From: Actinomycetota bacterium | GTDB lineage: Bacteria; Actinomycetota; Thermoleophilia; RBG-16-64-13 | NCBI GenBank assembly: GCA_012514635.1 | Contig: JAAYZX010000028.1 | Location: forward strand, 1 to 54,839 | Direction: 5' to 3' | DNA length: 54,839 bases | Shown here: piece by piece, positions 11,580 to 20,125 of the stretch | How positions within the stretch are numbered: the first letter of the stretch is position 1 | How the letters are laid out: the number at the start of each line of letters is the position of its first letter | Notes under the pieces: model-generated | The model's database searches: none | What the model saw: the letters and a program-made list of their open reading frames with translations, nothing else | Told to the model about the DNA's origin: nothing | Made by a program: the position numbers and the translations under genes

Positions 11580-12665
11580 CTAGACCCCGGCCCCCGCAAG
11601 TTGAGCGAGCTTCTCTGCGCGCTCAGCGGCGACGAGGGCTTCGGTGAACTCCTCCAGCTCTCCCATCAACACCGCATCAAGACGATGCGAGGTTAGGCCC
11701 ACCCGGTGGTCTGTGACACGAGCTTGGGGAAAGTTGTAGGTCCGGATCTTCTGCGCCCGATCTCCCGTTCCCACCTGACTGCGCCGTTCTGCCGCCAACT
11801 GAGCTTCCTGTTCCGCCTGGGCTATGTCCAAAAGACGTGCCCGCAAGATACGAAAAGCGCGCTCCTTGTTCTGCAGCTGCGATTTTTCATCCTGACACGA
11901 CACCACCAGTCCGGTTGGGACATGAGTGATTCGTACGGCTGAATCCGTAGTGTTCACCGACTGCCCACCGGGACCGGTGGACCGATAGACGTCCACCCGG
12001 ACGTCGTTAGGATCTATAATCACATCTACTTCCTCAGCTTCCGGCAGTACGGCAACAGTGGCGGTAGACGTATGAATGCGCCCCGTGGATTCGGTGACAG
12101 GTACACGCTGAACCCGATGCACTCCGGATTCGTACTTGAACACCCCGAAGGCGCCACGACCCTTCACCTCAAACACAATTTCTTTGACGCCACCCAAGGG
12201 CGACTCGCTGGTGGACAGAACCTGGTGCTTATAACGGAAGTGCTCAGCATACCGCGTGAGCATGCGGTAGAGTTCCGCCGCAAACAGCGCCGCCTCGTCA
12301 CCACCCGCACCGGCCCGGATTTCTACGATGATGTCCTTTTCATCGCGAGGATCCTTCTCCAACGTCGCCAACCGAATAGCGTCTTCCAGCCGCTCCATGG
12401 TCTCCTGGCTCTGCGCCCTTTCCTCATCCAGAAATTCTTTCATCTCCGCATCGAGTCCACGCTCGGCAAGCATGACTTCAACATCACGCAGTGATGTTCG
12501 GGCTTCTGCATACTCTCGAGCCAGATCGTACGCACTCTGCAAATCAGCGTGGGCTTTGGATACCTCGGCAAAGCGACCGCCCTCGGCAAAAATACCCGGT
12601 TCGGCAAGTTGCTCGCTGAGAGCATCGTAGCGTTCGATAATCTCGTCAACCAGTCTGTCGATCAT
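11580..12665 (-). CDS. prfA: Peptide chain release factor 1
   Basis: Recognises UAA and UAG and triggers peptide release. It is 361 aa. The tripeptide anticodon is PVT (189-191, RF1 type rather than SPF of RF2). The GGQ motif is at 233-235 in STGPGGQSVNTTDSAVRITH, and its glutamine is the substrate of the PrmC encoded next. ATG start, overlapping the upstream TGA by ATGA. Confidence 0.98.
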   Translation of the reverse strand: MIDRLVDEIIERYDALSEQLAEPGIFAEGGRFAEVSKAHADLQSAYDLAREYAEARTSLRDVEVMLAERGLDAEMKEFLDEERAQSQETMERLEDAIRLATLEKDPRDEKDIIVEIRAGAGGDEAALFAAELYRMLTRYAEHFRYKHQVLSTSESPLGGVKEIVFEVKGRGAFGVFKYESGVHRVQRVPVTESTGRIHTSTATVAVLPEAEEVDVIIDPNDVRVDVYRSTGPGGQSVNTTDSAVRITHVPTGLVVSCQDEKSQLQNKERAFRILRARLLDIAQAEQEAQLAAERRSQVGTGDRAQKIRTYNFPQARVTDHRVGLTSHRLDAVLMGELEEFTEALVAAERAEKLAQLAGAGV

Positions 12666-13645
12666 GTTCCCTGCCCCGCCAACGGAAGAAGACCCGCACC
12701 CAGCGCCGGGGCGTCTCCAGCCTCTACTCGTAGCACCTCTTCAAGTGCCGCAACGGCCACTTCCACCTGTTCGTCGCTCGGCTGCCTAGTGGTGAGTTTT
12801 TGCAATCCCAGGCCGGGCCCCAATAGCACACGCGCCACAAACCCCTTCCGATGCCGCCCGGCGTAACGAACAACCTCGTAGGCCAGACCCGCGATGATCG
12901 GGATACCCACCAGGCGAGACACGATCAACCACACCAAAGGCGGCTTTCCCACCAGAGACAGTACTAGGATGGCCATGACCATCACCACCAACAGAAAAGC
13001 CGTTCCGCAGCGAGGATGCAGTGTAGAAAAAGGCCGCACAGCAGTTGGCCGAAGCACTTCTCCCGCTTCGTACGCATTTATGACCTTGTGTTCCGCCCCG
13101 TGGTACTCAAACACGCGCCGCAGATCAGGTAATAACGACACCGCCAGGATATACACCAGGAAGATAGCAATACGAACCAGTCCTTCCACCAAGTTGAACA
13201 GGACAGGATTGGCCAAGGCGTCACCGAACAATCGCGCGATAAGGAGTGGAGCCACCACAAACAGCGCAACCCCGATCAACAGCGCCACGATCACGGTGAC
13301 CGCCATCTCGCGCGCTCCCAACTGTGGCGGAGGCTCTTCCTCGGTCTCCATGCCTTCCAGGCTTAAATTTGCTGAGATATTCAAGGCACGGATGCCAAGG
13401 CTGAGTGAATCCCACAGCGCTACCACGCCACGGATCAGCGGCCACTTCAGGATCGGGTAACGCACTCCGGGATCAACCAGCGTATACGAGCGCCGCACGA
13501 TATCTCCATCCGGATGCCGCACTGCCAAACCCCAAGAATATCGACCGCGCATCATGACGCCCTCGATAACAGCCTGACCGCCGTAGTAGTGCTGCTCGGT
13601 GGCGCACCCTTCTTTGTTGACCGGCACAGGATCTCCGTGCTTCAC
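12662..13645 (-). CDS. DUF1385 (YqhQ-like) membrane protein
   Basis: Conserved membrane protein, 327 aa, of unknown biochemical function. Family marks are YGGQAVIEGVMMRG (21-34), FEYHGAEHKVINAYE (about 179-193) and HPRCGTAFLL (210-219). Four to five hydrophobic helices lie at about 112-140, 148-172, 214-236, 238-258. The GTG at 13643-13645 is chosen because GGAGG lies five bases upstream; a TTG four codons earlier sits on that Shine-Dalgarno. The link to rpmE and prfA is common in Gram-positive genomes. Confidence 0.93.
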   Translation of the reverse strand: MKHGDPVPVNKEGCATEQHYYGGQAVIEGVMMRGRYSWGLAVRHPDGDIVRRSYTLVDPGVRYPILKWPLIRGVVALWDSLSLGIRALNISANLSLEGMETEEEPPPQLGAREMAVTVIVALLIGVALFVVAPLLIARLFGDALANPVLFNLVEGLVRIAIFLVYILAVSLLPDLRRVFEYHGAEHKVINAYEAGEVLRPTAVRPFSTLHPRCGTAFLLVVMVMAILVLSLVGKPPLVWLIVSRLVGIPIIAGLAYEVVRYAGRHRKGFVARVLLGPGLGLQKLTTRQPSDEQVEVAVAALEEVLRVEAGDAPALGAGLLPLAGQGT

Positions 13646-13714
13646 AGAAGCCTCCAACCAAACACGGCGCTGAAAGACGAGGAGCCTAGATTGATGGTCA
13701 GCGACAGGCGCCGC

Positions 13715-13927
13715 CTACTTGACGGCCTGCGGTCTGCGGTACTTCCGATTGAACTTCTCGACACGTCCTCCCGTGTCCACAAGCTTCTGCTTGCCCGTGT
13801 AAAACGGGTGGCATTCTGAGCAGATCTCCACACGAATCTCCGCTTTAGTGGAGTGTGTCATAAATTCATTGCCGCACGAGCAAACAACGTGCGCTTCTTG
13901 GTAATTGGGATGAATGCCTTTCTTCAC
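13715..13927 (-). CDS. rpmE: 50S ribosomal protein L31, zinc type
   Basis: Large-subunit protein of 70 aa. The CSCGN and [10 protein letters not shown] segments carry the four cysteines of the zinc-binding (C+) form. The start is a GTG with GGAGG four bases upstream; the frame is open further up but nothing there resembles L31. A zinc-free L31 paralogue may exist elsewhere, as in many bacteria. Confidence 0.97.
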   Translation of the reverse strand: MKKGIHPNYQEAHVVCSCGNEFMTHSTKAEIRVEICSECHPFYTGKQKLVDTGGRVEKFNRKYRRPQAVK

Positions 13928-13972
13928 GCTTCCTCCAAACCAAACCAATGCCCTTCCCCGGGCAGATGAGTC

Positions 13973-15436
13973 TCACAAGCACATGATGATAGCACGTGCC
14001 ATCACTTCCCCCTGATTTTTCAGTTCTCCCGCTTCCCACTCCAAGCGCAAAGCTTTCAGCATAGCCCCAAGTTCAGGTCCCGGTGAAATACCCACAAGCC
14101 TGCTCAGTTCGTCACCGCGCACAGGAAGCGGCGGAACACCGTTGCGCCTGCGTTCCGACCACCTTCGCATGAGACGGCCTGCCAAGGTCAGGTATCCCGA
14201 TTCCAAGCAGTCGGTGACCTCGTACTCTTCACCCGCTGCCCAACGCGCTACAGAGGCCATGATGAGCTCCGGCTCCCATGGAGAAGCCTTCCACAAGAAC
14301 CCGACCTCGTCACGCGTGCGTACAACTTCTTGATCGCGCAGGAGCCCCACCCACTGATATCCTGCAACCACTCGACCCACAAGCCCGGTCAACGCCGCTG
14401 AGCACCGAAGTCTCTCACAGACCGCCCCGGCCACTGCGGGCCCTTTGCCTTCCCGCTCACAGAACCGCGGCCTTTTGGACCTCCCGGGATGAGACGTAGA
14501 AGGCCCGACAGTGGAACCAGACGCAGAAGGCCCGACAATGTCGTGAAGCAGGACTGCGAGTCTCAATGCCGCAGGCCGCGGCACCGAGCCGTCGACGTTC
14601 TCTCGTATGCGCTCCGAAAGCTCGTCCACCGACTCCGAAAAACGAGCCTCCGGAAACTCCAACATGAAATCCAACTCATCAAGCGCTTTTAGCGTGCACC
14701 TGTATACATCATCGTGGTCACCAATGCCACACTTCACACCCCGGAGGGCGGCGACCTCAGGGAATAAATGAATCAGAACACCCAGCTCGTCCCACAGCGC
14801 CACAGCCGTCGAGGCGGACCCAGCCTGAAAGGTTGCCACTACTTCCGCAAGTAATCTCTCGCCGGCCGCGTCGGCCAGCAGGTGGGCATCCCGTCCGGCC
14901 ATAGCTGCAGTGCTGTGATCTATGGCAAGCCCATGAGTCCTAGCAAACCGCACCGCTCTCAGCAGCCGCACCGGATCAGAACGAAACGTGCCATCGCACA
15001 CCGCTACCAATCGCATCCGCGCGATATCATCTATACCCCCGTATGGATCGCACGGGGAACCGCCCCCCAACGGCAACGCGATGGCGTTGACTGTGAAATC
15101 GCGCAGAGCGAGATCCTCCTCAATACACCGTCCACGAAGCGGACTGAGGTCCAAGTGGCCGCCCTGCCAGACAATGCGCTCCGCACCGAATTCAGACGAC
15201 AGCGTGAAATGAGGTGCGCGGAGGGCCGACGCCAGCCTCACAGCCAAAGCACGCACTTCGTGGGCCGACTCATCGCCCAACACTACATCGAGATCCGCGC
15301 ACGGTCTCCCCATGTAGCGATCGCGCACAGTCCCTCCAACGAGCCACGCCTCATGTCCGGAGGCGCGCACCACAGCGAGCAACTCGCGTATAACCGTCTC
15401 CGATGACGGTAAGGCCCCCCTTGCGGCCGGGTCCGT
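13973..15436 (-). CDS. cca: CCA tRNA nucleotidyltransferase / poly(A) polymerase family
   Basis: Nucleotidyltransferase expected to add or repair the 3' CCA of tRNAs; the tRNA-Met of this window lacks an encoded CCA. Head domain: LVGGTVRDRYMG, the catalytic DLD of ADLDVVLG, RDFTVNAIALPL, DPYGGIDD and DPVRLLRAVRFARTHG. A degenerate HD-type region follows (LLHDIVG) and carries an in-frame duplication. The start is odd: AGGAGG (15443-15448) is followed six bases later by ACG (15434-15436), with no ATG, GTG or TTG until 15382, where the protein would lose the family-like SSETVIRELL. I therefore propose an ACG start (487 aa); TTG 15382 gives 469 aa. A poly(A) polymerase cannot be excluded. Confidence 0.9.
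   Translation of the reverse strand, partial: TDPAARGALPSSETVIRELLAVVRASGHEAWLVGGTVRDRYMGRPCADLDVVLGDESAHEVRALAVRLASALRAPHFTLSSEFGAERIVWQGGHLDLSPLRGRCIEEDLALRDFTVNAIALPLGGGSPCDPYGGIDDIARMRLVAVCDGTFRSDPVRLLRAVRFARTHGLAIDHSTAAMAGRDAHLLADAAGERLLAEVVATFQAGSASTAVALWDELGVLIHLFPEVAALRGVKCGIGDHDDVYRCTLKALDELDFMLEFPEARFSESVDELSERIRENVDGSVPRPAALRLAVLLHDIVGPSASGSTVGPSTSHPGRSKRPRFCEREGKGPAVAGAVCERLRCSAALTGLVGRVVAGYQWVGLLRDQEVVRTRDEVGFLWKASPWEPELIMASVARWAAGEEYEVTDCLESGYLTLAGRLMRRWSERRRNGVPPLPVRGDELSRLVGISPGPELGAMLKALRLEWEAGELKNQGEVMARAIIMCL
14492..14540 (-). repeat. 27-bp-period tandem duplication inside cca
   Basis: Two 22-bp copies, 14492-14513 and 14519-14540, differ at two positions and are spaced by 27 bp, nine codons. 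They encode VGPSAS and VGPSTS directly after the LLHDI motif. The duplication keeps frame. Confidence 0.7.
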
Positions 15437-15446
15437 CGCTGACCTC

Positions 15447-15740
15447 CTAGCGTTTCAAGTCACTCTGTTGTTGTTTCTTGGCACGGCGCCTCTCCAGAAA
15501 TTGCTCCCAAAAGTAAATGAAAGCCGTATAGAAGAGGAAGAAAATGATGGTCCAGAAGATATCTTGCCAAAGTGCCCGCCCCTCGGACTTGAGAACCAGG
15601 CGAACCAGAAGCAGGTAGATGCCGGACAGTAGCAATCCCTGGAGCAATGCTCGGCGAAGTCGCCGGAGGCGCGGATCCATCGGTTTCTTTGGTTGGAGTG
15701 CAGCTTGTCGCGCCGCCCTCCGGGACTCCTTCTTGGCCAT
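15447..15740 (-). CDS. Small two-helix membrane protein, unknown function
   Basis: 97 aa. A very basic N-terminus (about 1-32, many Lys and Arg) is followed by two membrane helices (about 32-50 and 60-80, DIFWTIIFFLFYTAFIYFW) and a basic, Gln-rich tail. I recognise no family. ATG start, three bases after the CBS gene, so it is surely cotranscribed with it. The AGGAGG of cca overlaps its stop codon. Confidence 0.75.
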   Translation of the reverse strand: MAKKESRRAARQAALQPKKPMDPRLRRLRRALLQGLLLSGIYLLLVRLVLKSEGRALWQDIFWTIIFFLFYTAFIYFWEQFLERRRAKKQQQSDLKR

Positions 15741-15743
15741 GGC

Positions 15744-16244
15744 CTATGCTTCTGCTCCCTTCTCGTTCTTCTCGTCGAGAGCCTGTAGAGCCGCGATCCC
15801 GCGGATTACGTCTCCCCTAGCAACAATTCCCAGCAGACGGTTCTCTTCATCAACGACGGGCAGGCGATTCACGTCCCTATCAATCATGATAGTGGCTATC
15901 TCACGGAGTGTGGCATCGGTGGAGATGGTCACCGGCTCGTCAGACATGATGTCGCGCACCTTGACGGCCAAGGCCTTCCGAAACCTCTCCTCGAACTTGC
16001 GTATGCTTTCGAGATAGATCACACTGTCGAATATCTGTATGTAGTGCGGGAAATGCAGCTCTGCATCCTGCAGGATGAGATCTTCCTCGCTCACTACACC
16101 CAAGAGCCTCCCCTCGTCGTCCACCACCGGGAGCCCGCTTACGTCATTCTCGCCCAAGACGTCGGCCAGCTCGCGTATGGTAGCCTCTGGCCTTATCGTC
16201 AGCACGGGAAAACTCATGATATCGCCAGCTTTCACCCTGTCCAA
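15744..16244 (-). CDS. Protein with two CBS domains
   Basis: 166 aa made almost wholly of a CBS pair: first repeat about 4-60 (IMSFPVLTIRPEATIRELADVLGENDVSGLPVVDDEGRL begins it), second about 95-155 with DIMSDEPVTISTDATL and RLPVVDEENRLLGIV. Such stand-alone pairs bind adenosyl nucleotides and act as energy or ligand sensors; the partner is unknown. TTG start fixed by GGAGG five bases upstream. It overlaps the nnr end by 13 bp, which suggests coupling. Confidence 0.88.
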   Translation of the reverse strand: MDRVKAGDIMSFPVLTIRPEATIRELADVLGENDVSGLPVVDDEGRLLGVVSEEDLILQDAELHFPHYIQIFDSVIYLESIRKFEERFRKALAVKVRDIMSDEPVTISTDATLREIATIMIDRDVNRLPVVDEENRLLGIVARGDVIRGIAALQALDEKNEKGAEA

Positions 16245-17830
16245 CTAGGCCTCCTGTCATTAACCCGACCCGCCATGGCGGCCGGGATCTCCTCCAACAC
16301 ATCGCCGGCCGTCACCCCGGCCTTGCGCGATGCGGCCGCAATGCCGCCCGCCCTGGCATGAAGCCAGGCCGCCGCGCGCGCTGCTTCTGCCGGCTCCAAA
16401 CCCTTTGCCAACAGAGCACAGATGACACCGGTAAGCACGTCCCCCGTGCCGGCCGAGGCCAGTTGAGGAGGACCCTCCACCACCACCCACGCCGCGCCGT
16501 CAGGCCCAGCGATCACTGTATTTGAACCTTTCAGGAGAACCACCTGATGCGTGGCCGCTGCCGCCGCGCGCGCAGCGGCCAACGGCTCCCGCGCGACAAC
16601 CTGAACCGGTTGCTCCATCAAGGTCGCAAGCTCTCCGGCATGCGGTGTCAGGACAAGCCCCGGCCGGTGCGCCAGCAGATCGGCCCGCCCGGCAAAGGCA
16701 AGAAGACCGTCCGCATCCACAACCGCGGGTACGTTGGACTCCAGCAACACACGCCTCACCACTTCCATGGTGGCCTGCTCTCTACCCAACCCAGGACCCA
16801 CCGCCAACGCCGAGGCCCTGGGGTCCTGTACAGTCTCGATCACCGACTCGGCGTCACTTAGGTGCATGCCATCCGCATAGCCGGTGGCAGTAATCTCCCA
16901 TAGATCGGCCCGCAGGGAGGACACCACTGCCTCAGGAGCCAAGAGCCGTACATAGCCCGCGCCGGCGCGCGCCGCGGCGCGCGCCGCTAAGAGCGCAGCG
17001 CCCGGATATTCAGCAGAGCCGGCCACCACAAACGCGTACCCCGCCCGGTACTTGTGGTCATCCGGCCGGCGGCCGGGCACCCGGACATCGCTCTCCACGA
17101 CCACACGCACGTCCTGCCCCAGCTCCAAGTAACGAGGCAGTCCTATATCCCACACCAGAACACGCCCGGCCGCCTCACTACCGGGCGGCACCACCAGGCC
17201 CGTCTTCGCGGCATGGAACGTAATAGTGGTAGTTGCCACTACAGTATCCGCAGCGATTGCACCCGTCGTCGCGTTCACGCCCGAAGGAATGTCAACGGCC
17301 ACCACGGGCACACCTCCGGCGCCCAGAATGTTGATGGCCCGAACAAACGGCAGCAACGATTTTCTTATCTCACCAACCGCGCCCGTACCCAGCAGGCAGT
17401 CCACCACCACCTCGGTCTCCCTCAAAAGGAAGTCCGGCACGGGTTCGGCGGAGGCAGCCGGTCTTATGTTCACACCGCAACGTTGCGCCGCCTGGAAATT
17501 GAGACGGGCGTCGACACTGAGTTGCTCCACAGTATCCGCAGCCACCAAACACACAACGGGATGGCCCGCAACGTGGAGTTGCCGAGCCGCCGCCAGGCCG
17601 TCTCCCCCATTGTTCCCACGTCCGCACACCACAAGCGTATGCCGCCCCGGATATGAACGCAGAATAAATTCGGATACTCCCAGAGCCGCCCTCTCCATCA
17701 GGACGGGACCCGGCACACCTACGTCTTCTATGACGACGCGATCCAATTCGCGCATCTGTTCCGCGGTCAAGGCATACGGACGTTCAGTCGTCGTATTAAA
17801 TCTGGTCAGTACATCTCGGCACTGTTCCAT
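16232..17830 (-). CDS. nnr: Bifunctional NAD(P)HX epimerase / dehydratase
   Basis: Repairs hydrated NADH and NADPH. 532 aa. The N-terminal YjeF_N epimerase domain (about 15-225) has GRGNNGGDG at 70-78 and VDCLLGTG. The C-terminal YjeF_C dehydratase (about 245-525) has HAGELATLM and the phosphate-binding ASAGTGDVLTG. ATG start at 17828-17830 with GGAGG nine bases upstream, the Shine-Dalgarno being part of the last acpS codons. The acpS-nnr pair is widely conserved. Confidence 0.96.
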   Translation of the reverse strand: MEQCRDVLTRFNTTTERPYALTAEQMRELDRVVIEDVGVPGPVLMERAALGVSEFILRSYPGRHTLVVCGRGNNGGDGLAAARQLHVAGHPVVCLVAADTVEQLSVDARLNFQAAQRCGVNIRPAASAEPVPDFLLRETEVVVDCLLGTGAVGEIRKSLLPFVRAINILGAGGVPVVAVDIPSGVNATTGAIAADTVVATTTITFHAAKTGLVVPPGSEAAGRVLVWDIGLPRYLELGQDVRVVVESDVRVPGRRPDDHKYRAGYAFVVAGSAEYPGAALLAARAAARAGAGYVRLLAPEAVVSSLRADLWEITATGYADGMHLSDAESVIETVQDPRASALAVGPGLGREQATMEVVRRVLLESNVPAVVDADGLLAFAGRADLLAHRPGLVLTPHAGELATLMEQPVQVVAREPLAAARAAAAATHQVVLLKGSNTVIAGPDGAAWVVVEGPPQLASAGTGDVLTGVICALLAKGLEPAEAARAAAWLHARAGGIAAASRKAGVTAGDVLEEIPAAMAGRVNDRRPSWTG

Positions 17831-17831
17831 G

Positions 17832-18254
17832 TCACACAGCCTCCCACGACTCCTTGCTATCAAGGATCAGCGCCACAGCGCCAGCCATTGCAATGGTAGC
17901 AGTGTGCGAGAGGGAGAGCGCAACCGGACCCAGCCTCAGAGTATCGGCCCTCTGTGCCGCCCGACCCAACAGACGCACGCTCGGCGCCCCTCCCCGGCTC
18001 TCCACACAGATGTCCTTCCACGAAGTCACACCCGTGCCCAGCAGCTTCCCCACAGCTTCTTTTGCCGCAAACCTTGCCGCCAAGTGAACCACCGGATCTC
18101 GGCGACCGTCAGCGTAGGCCAGCTCTTCAGAACTGAACAGGCGTTCCCGCAATCGCGGATGACGCTGCAATGCCCCTCGGAAGCGTGTGAGATCCACGAT
18201 ATCCAATCCGGTCAACACAAGCCGGCTATCCGGCTGGGAAACGTTGATGTTCAC
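17832..18254 (-). CDS. acpS: Holo-[acyl-carrier-protein] synthase
   Basis: Transfers 4'-phosphopantetheine from CoA to acyl carrier protein. 140 aa with the start chosen. The magnesium ligands are Asp18 in GLDIVDLTRF and Glu66 in RFAAKEAVGKLLGTG. GTG 18254 has GAGG about eight bases upstream; GTG 18290 would add 12 residues. It is first in its transcription group, behind the terminator of rpsI, but I see no convincing promoter in the 194-bp gap. Confidence 0.94.
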   Translation of the reverse strand: MNINVSQPDSRLVLTGLDIVDLTRFRGALQRHPRLRERLFSSEELAYADGRRDPVVHLAARFAAKEAVGKLLGTGVTSWKDICVESRGGAPSVRLLGRAAQRADTLRLGPVALSLSHTATIAMAGAVALILDSKESWEAV

Positions 18255-18391
18255 GCAACGAACCTCAAGACCCGCAGCCCTCCCGCCCACATAGTCACTG
18301 CTGGGTTGTGCGGGTGGTCCATTTTCCCACCCCTGGAACGCACCATTCCAGAAAAGCCCCCATGTCTGTGGACGAGGACAGTTTCCTCAAC

Positions 18392-18422
18392 ACGAAAGGC
18401 GGGTGTCCGAAGACCACCCGCC
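18392..18422 (-). terminator. Probable terminator after rpsI
   Basis: A perfect 8-bp GC-rich stem (18398-18405 with 18415-18422, GGCGGGTG/CACCCGCC) and a 9-base loop lie 26 bp beyond the rpsI stop, followed on the minus strand by TTTCGTGTT. The U-run is short. It would close the long ribosomal operon. The rest of the gap to acpS holds only weak short hairpins. Confidence 0.6.
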
Positions 18423-18448
18423 CATCGATACCGGTGTACGTCCTGAAG

Positions 18449-18841
18449 TTACCGCTTCGAAAACTGCGGGCGCTTACGAGCCTTCTTGAGGCCGGCCTTC
18501 TTGCGCTCCACCATGCGGGCGTCACGGGATAGATAGCCCGCTCTTTTCAGGTCTGTCCGCAGCGAGGCGTCGGCTTCTACGAGAGCCCTGGCGATCCCGT
18601 GACGGAGCGCCCCAGCCTGACCCGATTTGCCGCCGCCCACGATCTTTGCCACCACGTCGTATCGAGCCTCAGTGCCTGTCTCTACGAGCGGCGTACGAAC
18701 CATCTGAAACAGGGTTTCTCTCTGGAAGTAATCGCGCATACTCTGACCGTTAACGATAATGGTGCCCTCGCCGGGAGTCAACCGCACCCGAGCTACCGCG
18801 GTCTTGCGTTTGCCGGTGGCGCCGTACATCAGTCCTGCCAT
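18449..18841 (-). CDS. rpsI: 30S ribosomal protein S9
   Basis: Small-subunit protein whose basic tail reaches the P-site tRNA. 130 aa, with [12 protein letters not shown] near the start and the conserved end [15 protein letters not shown] start, overlapping rplM by 13 bp, so translation of L13 and S9 is probably coupled. Confidence 0.98.
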   Translation of the reverse strand: MAGLMYGATGKRKTAVARVRLTPGEGTIIVNGQSMRDYFQRETLFQMVRTPLVETGTEARYDVVAKIVGGGKSGQAGALRHGIARALVEADASLRTDLKRAGYLSRDARMVERKKAGLKKARKRPQFSKR

Positions 18842-19263
18842 TGCATTTCCTCCGGGAGCTGAGCCGCATGTGGATGGTTGGGTCCCGCATAGATCTTGAG
18901 CTTGCGAAGCTGCTGCGCCGCCAGCCGATTCTTGGGCAACATCCCCTTAACCGCGTGTCGCAGCACTTCAGTGGGCCGACGTTCCAGCATCTGGCCCAGA
19001 GTTCTTACTCTGAGGCCGCCCGGATAACCCGAGTGACGATAGTATAGCTTGCCGGCGAGCTTCCGCCCGGTTAGGCCTACTTTGTCCGCGTTCACCACAA
19101 TCACAAAATCGCCGGTGTCTACGTGGGAAGTGTATTGGACCTTGTCCTTCCCTCTCAGCACCATCGCAATGCGAGTAGCGAGCCGGCCGAGGGTCTTCCC
19201 CTCCGCATCCACAACCCACCACCGACGTTCTATTTCACCGGGCTTAGCCGTATAGGTTTTCAC
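18829..19263 (-). CDS. rplM: 50S ribosomal protein L13
   Basis: Early-assembly large-subunit protein, 144 aa. Marks: [29 protein letters not shown] and [11 protein letters not shown] start with GGAGG about five bases upstream. That ribosome site lies inside the truA tail, which overlaps rplM by 20 bp. Confidence 0.98.
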   Translation of the reverse strand: MKTYTAKPGEIERRWWVVDAEGKTLGRLATRIAMVLRGKDKVQYTSHVDTGDFVIVVNADKVGLTGRKLAGKLYYRHSGYPGGLRVRTLGQMLERRPTEVLRHAVKGMLPKNRLAAQQLRKLKIYAGPNHPHAAQLPEEMQWQD

Positions 19264-20101
19264 CGTACCTCCTTGAGACGCAACTGGGCATGATAATCGA
19301 GCGCCGCCGGGGTGTCAAGCCGGGAAGGAGCTCTGTATCCCTATACTTCACTCTCCATAGGAAAAGGCCGTGAGCGGGGGCCGTGGGACCGGCCCGGCTC
19401 CGCGGCGCTCCTTTGAGCAGGGCTTGAAACGATTCCTGGGAAGACCCACCTCGAGCTATACCGATCATGGTTCCTACCAGCGAACGAACCATGTGCCGCA
19501 AGAAAGCGTTCGCTTCGATCTTAAACTCTAGGAGCGGCTCCGCCCATTTCCACGCACAACGTATTACCGTACGGTGAAAAAACACATGTTCCGTCTCTGT
19601 GGGCGTGAAGGCACGAAAATCATGCTTACCTTCCGCCTGGGAAGCCAAAGCCCCAAGCAGACCAACATCGGGCTTCCACGGGATACGCCACACATAGCGA
19701 CGAATGAACGGGTCGACAAAACGCTCCGTGTAGATGAAGTAGCGATAGGTGCGAGACAGCGCGTCCCGGCGAGCATCGAACGTCTCAGGGGTCTCCACAC
19801 AATTCAGCAGCCCCATCTCAGGCGGGGTGAGCGCATCCAGGGAACGGGCAAGCGTCATGCAATCCACGCGTCGCGACAACTGCATGCTGACTACCTGGTG
19901 GTGCGCGTGAACACCCGCGTCAGTGCGACCGGCCACGCGAAGGACAGGCACCTCACCCAAAATTCTGCGCAGTGCTTCCTCCAATGCGCCCTGCACCGTC
20001 GGCAGTCCCGGCTGACGAGCCCATCCGTAGAAGACAGACCCGTCATACTGGAGATCGATGCGGTAATAGAAGCCGCTGTGACTTTTCTCTCCTCCGCCCA
20101 C
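19244..20101 (-). CDS. truA: tRNA pseudouridine synthase A
   Basis: Makes pseudouridine at tRNA positions 38-40. 285 aa. Catalytic Asp61 lies in [17 protein letters not shown]; the substrate-binding segment [21 protein letters not shown] is present. GTG start with GAGG five bases upstream. After the usual family end (LFLWRVKY) the chain continues for nearly 30 basic residues that run over the rplM start. Confidence 0.96.
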   Translation of the reverse strand: MGGGEKSHSGFYYRIDLQYDGSVFYGWARQPGLPTVQGALEEALRRILGEVPVLRVAGRTDAGVHAHHQVVSMQLSRRVDCMTLARSLDALTPPEMGLLNCVETPETFDARRDALSRTYRYFIYTERFVDPFIRRYVWRIPWKPDVGLLGALASQAEGKHDFRAFTPTETEHVFFHRTVIRCAWKWAEPLLEFKIEANAFLRHMVRSLVGTMIGIARGGSSQESFQALLKGAPRSRAGPTAPAHGLFLWRVKYRDTELLPGLTPRRRSIIMPSCVSRRYGENLYG

Positions 20102-20125
20102 TATAACCTCATCCTTCGTGCGCGC

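Noticed and set aside
17226-18446. 406-codon open frame on the plus strand
   Set aside because: It is antisense to nnr and acpS, has no ribosome site and a low-complexity, Ser/Thr/Arg/Pro-rich product; a shadow of GC-rich coding on the other strand.
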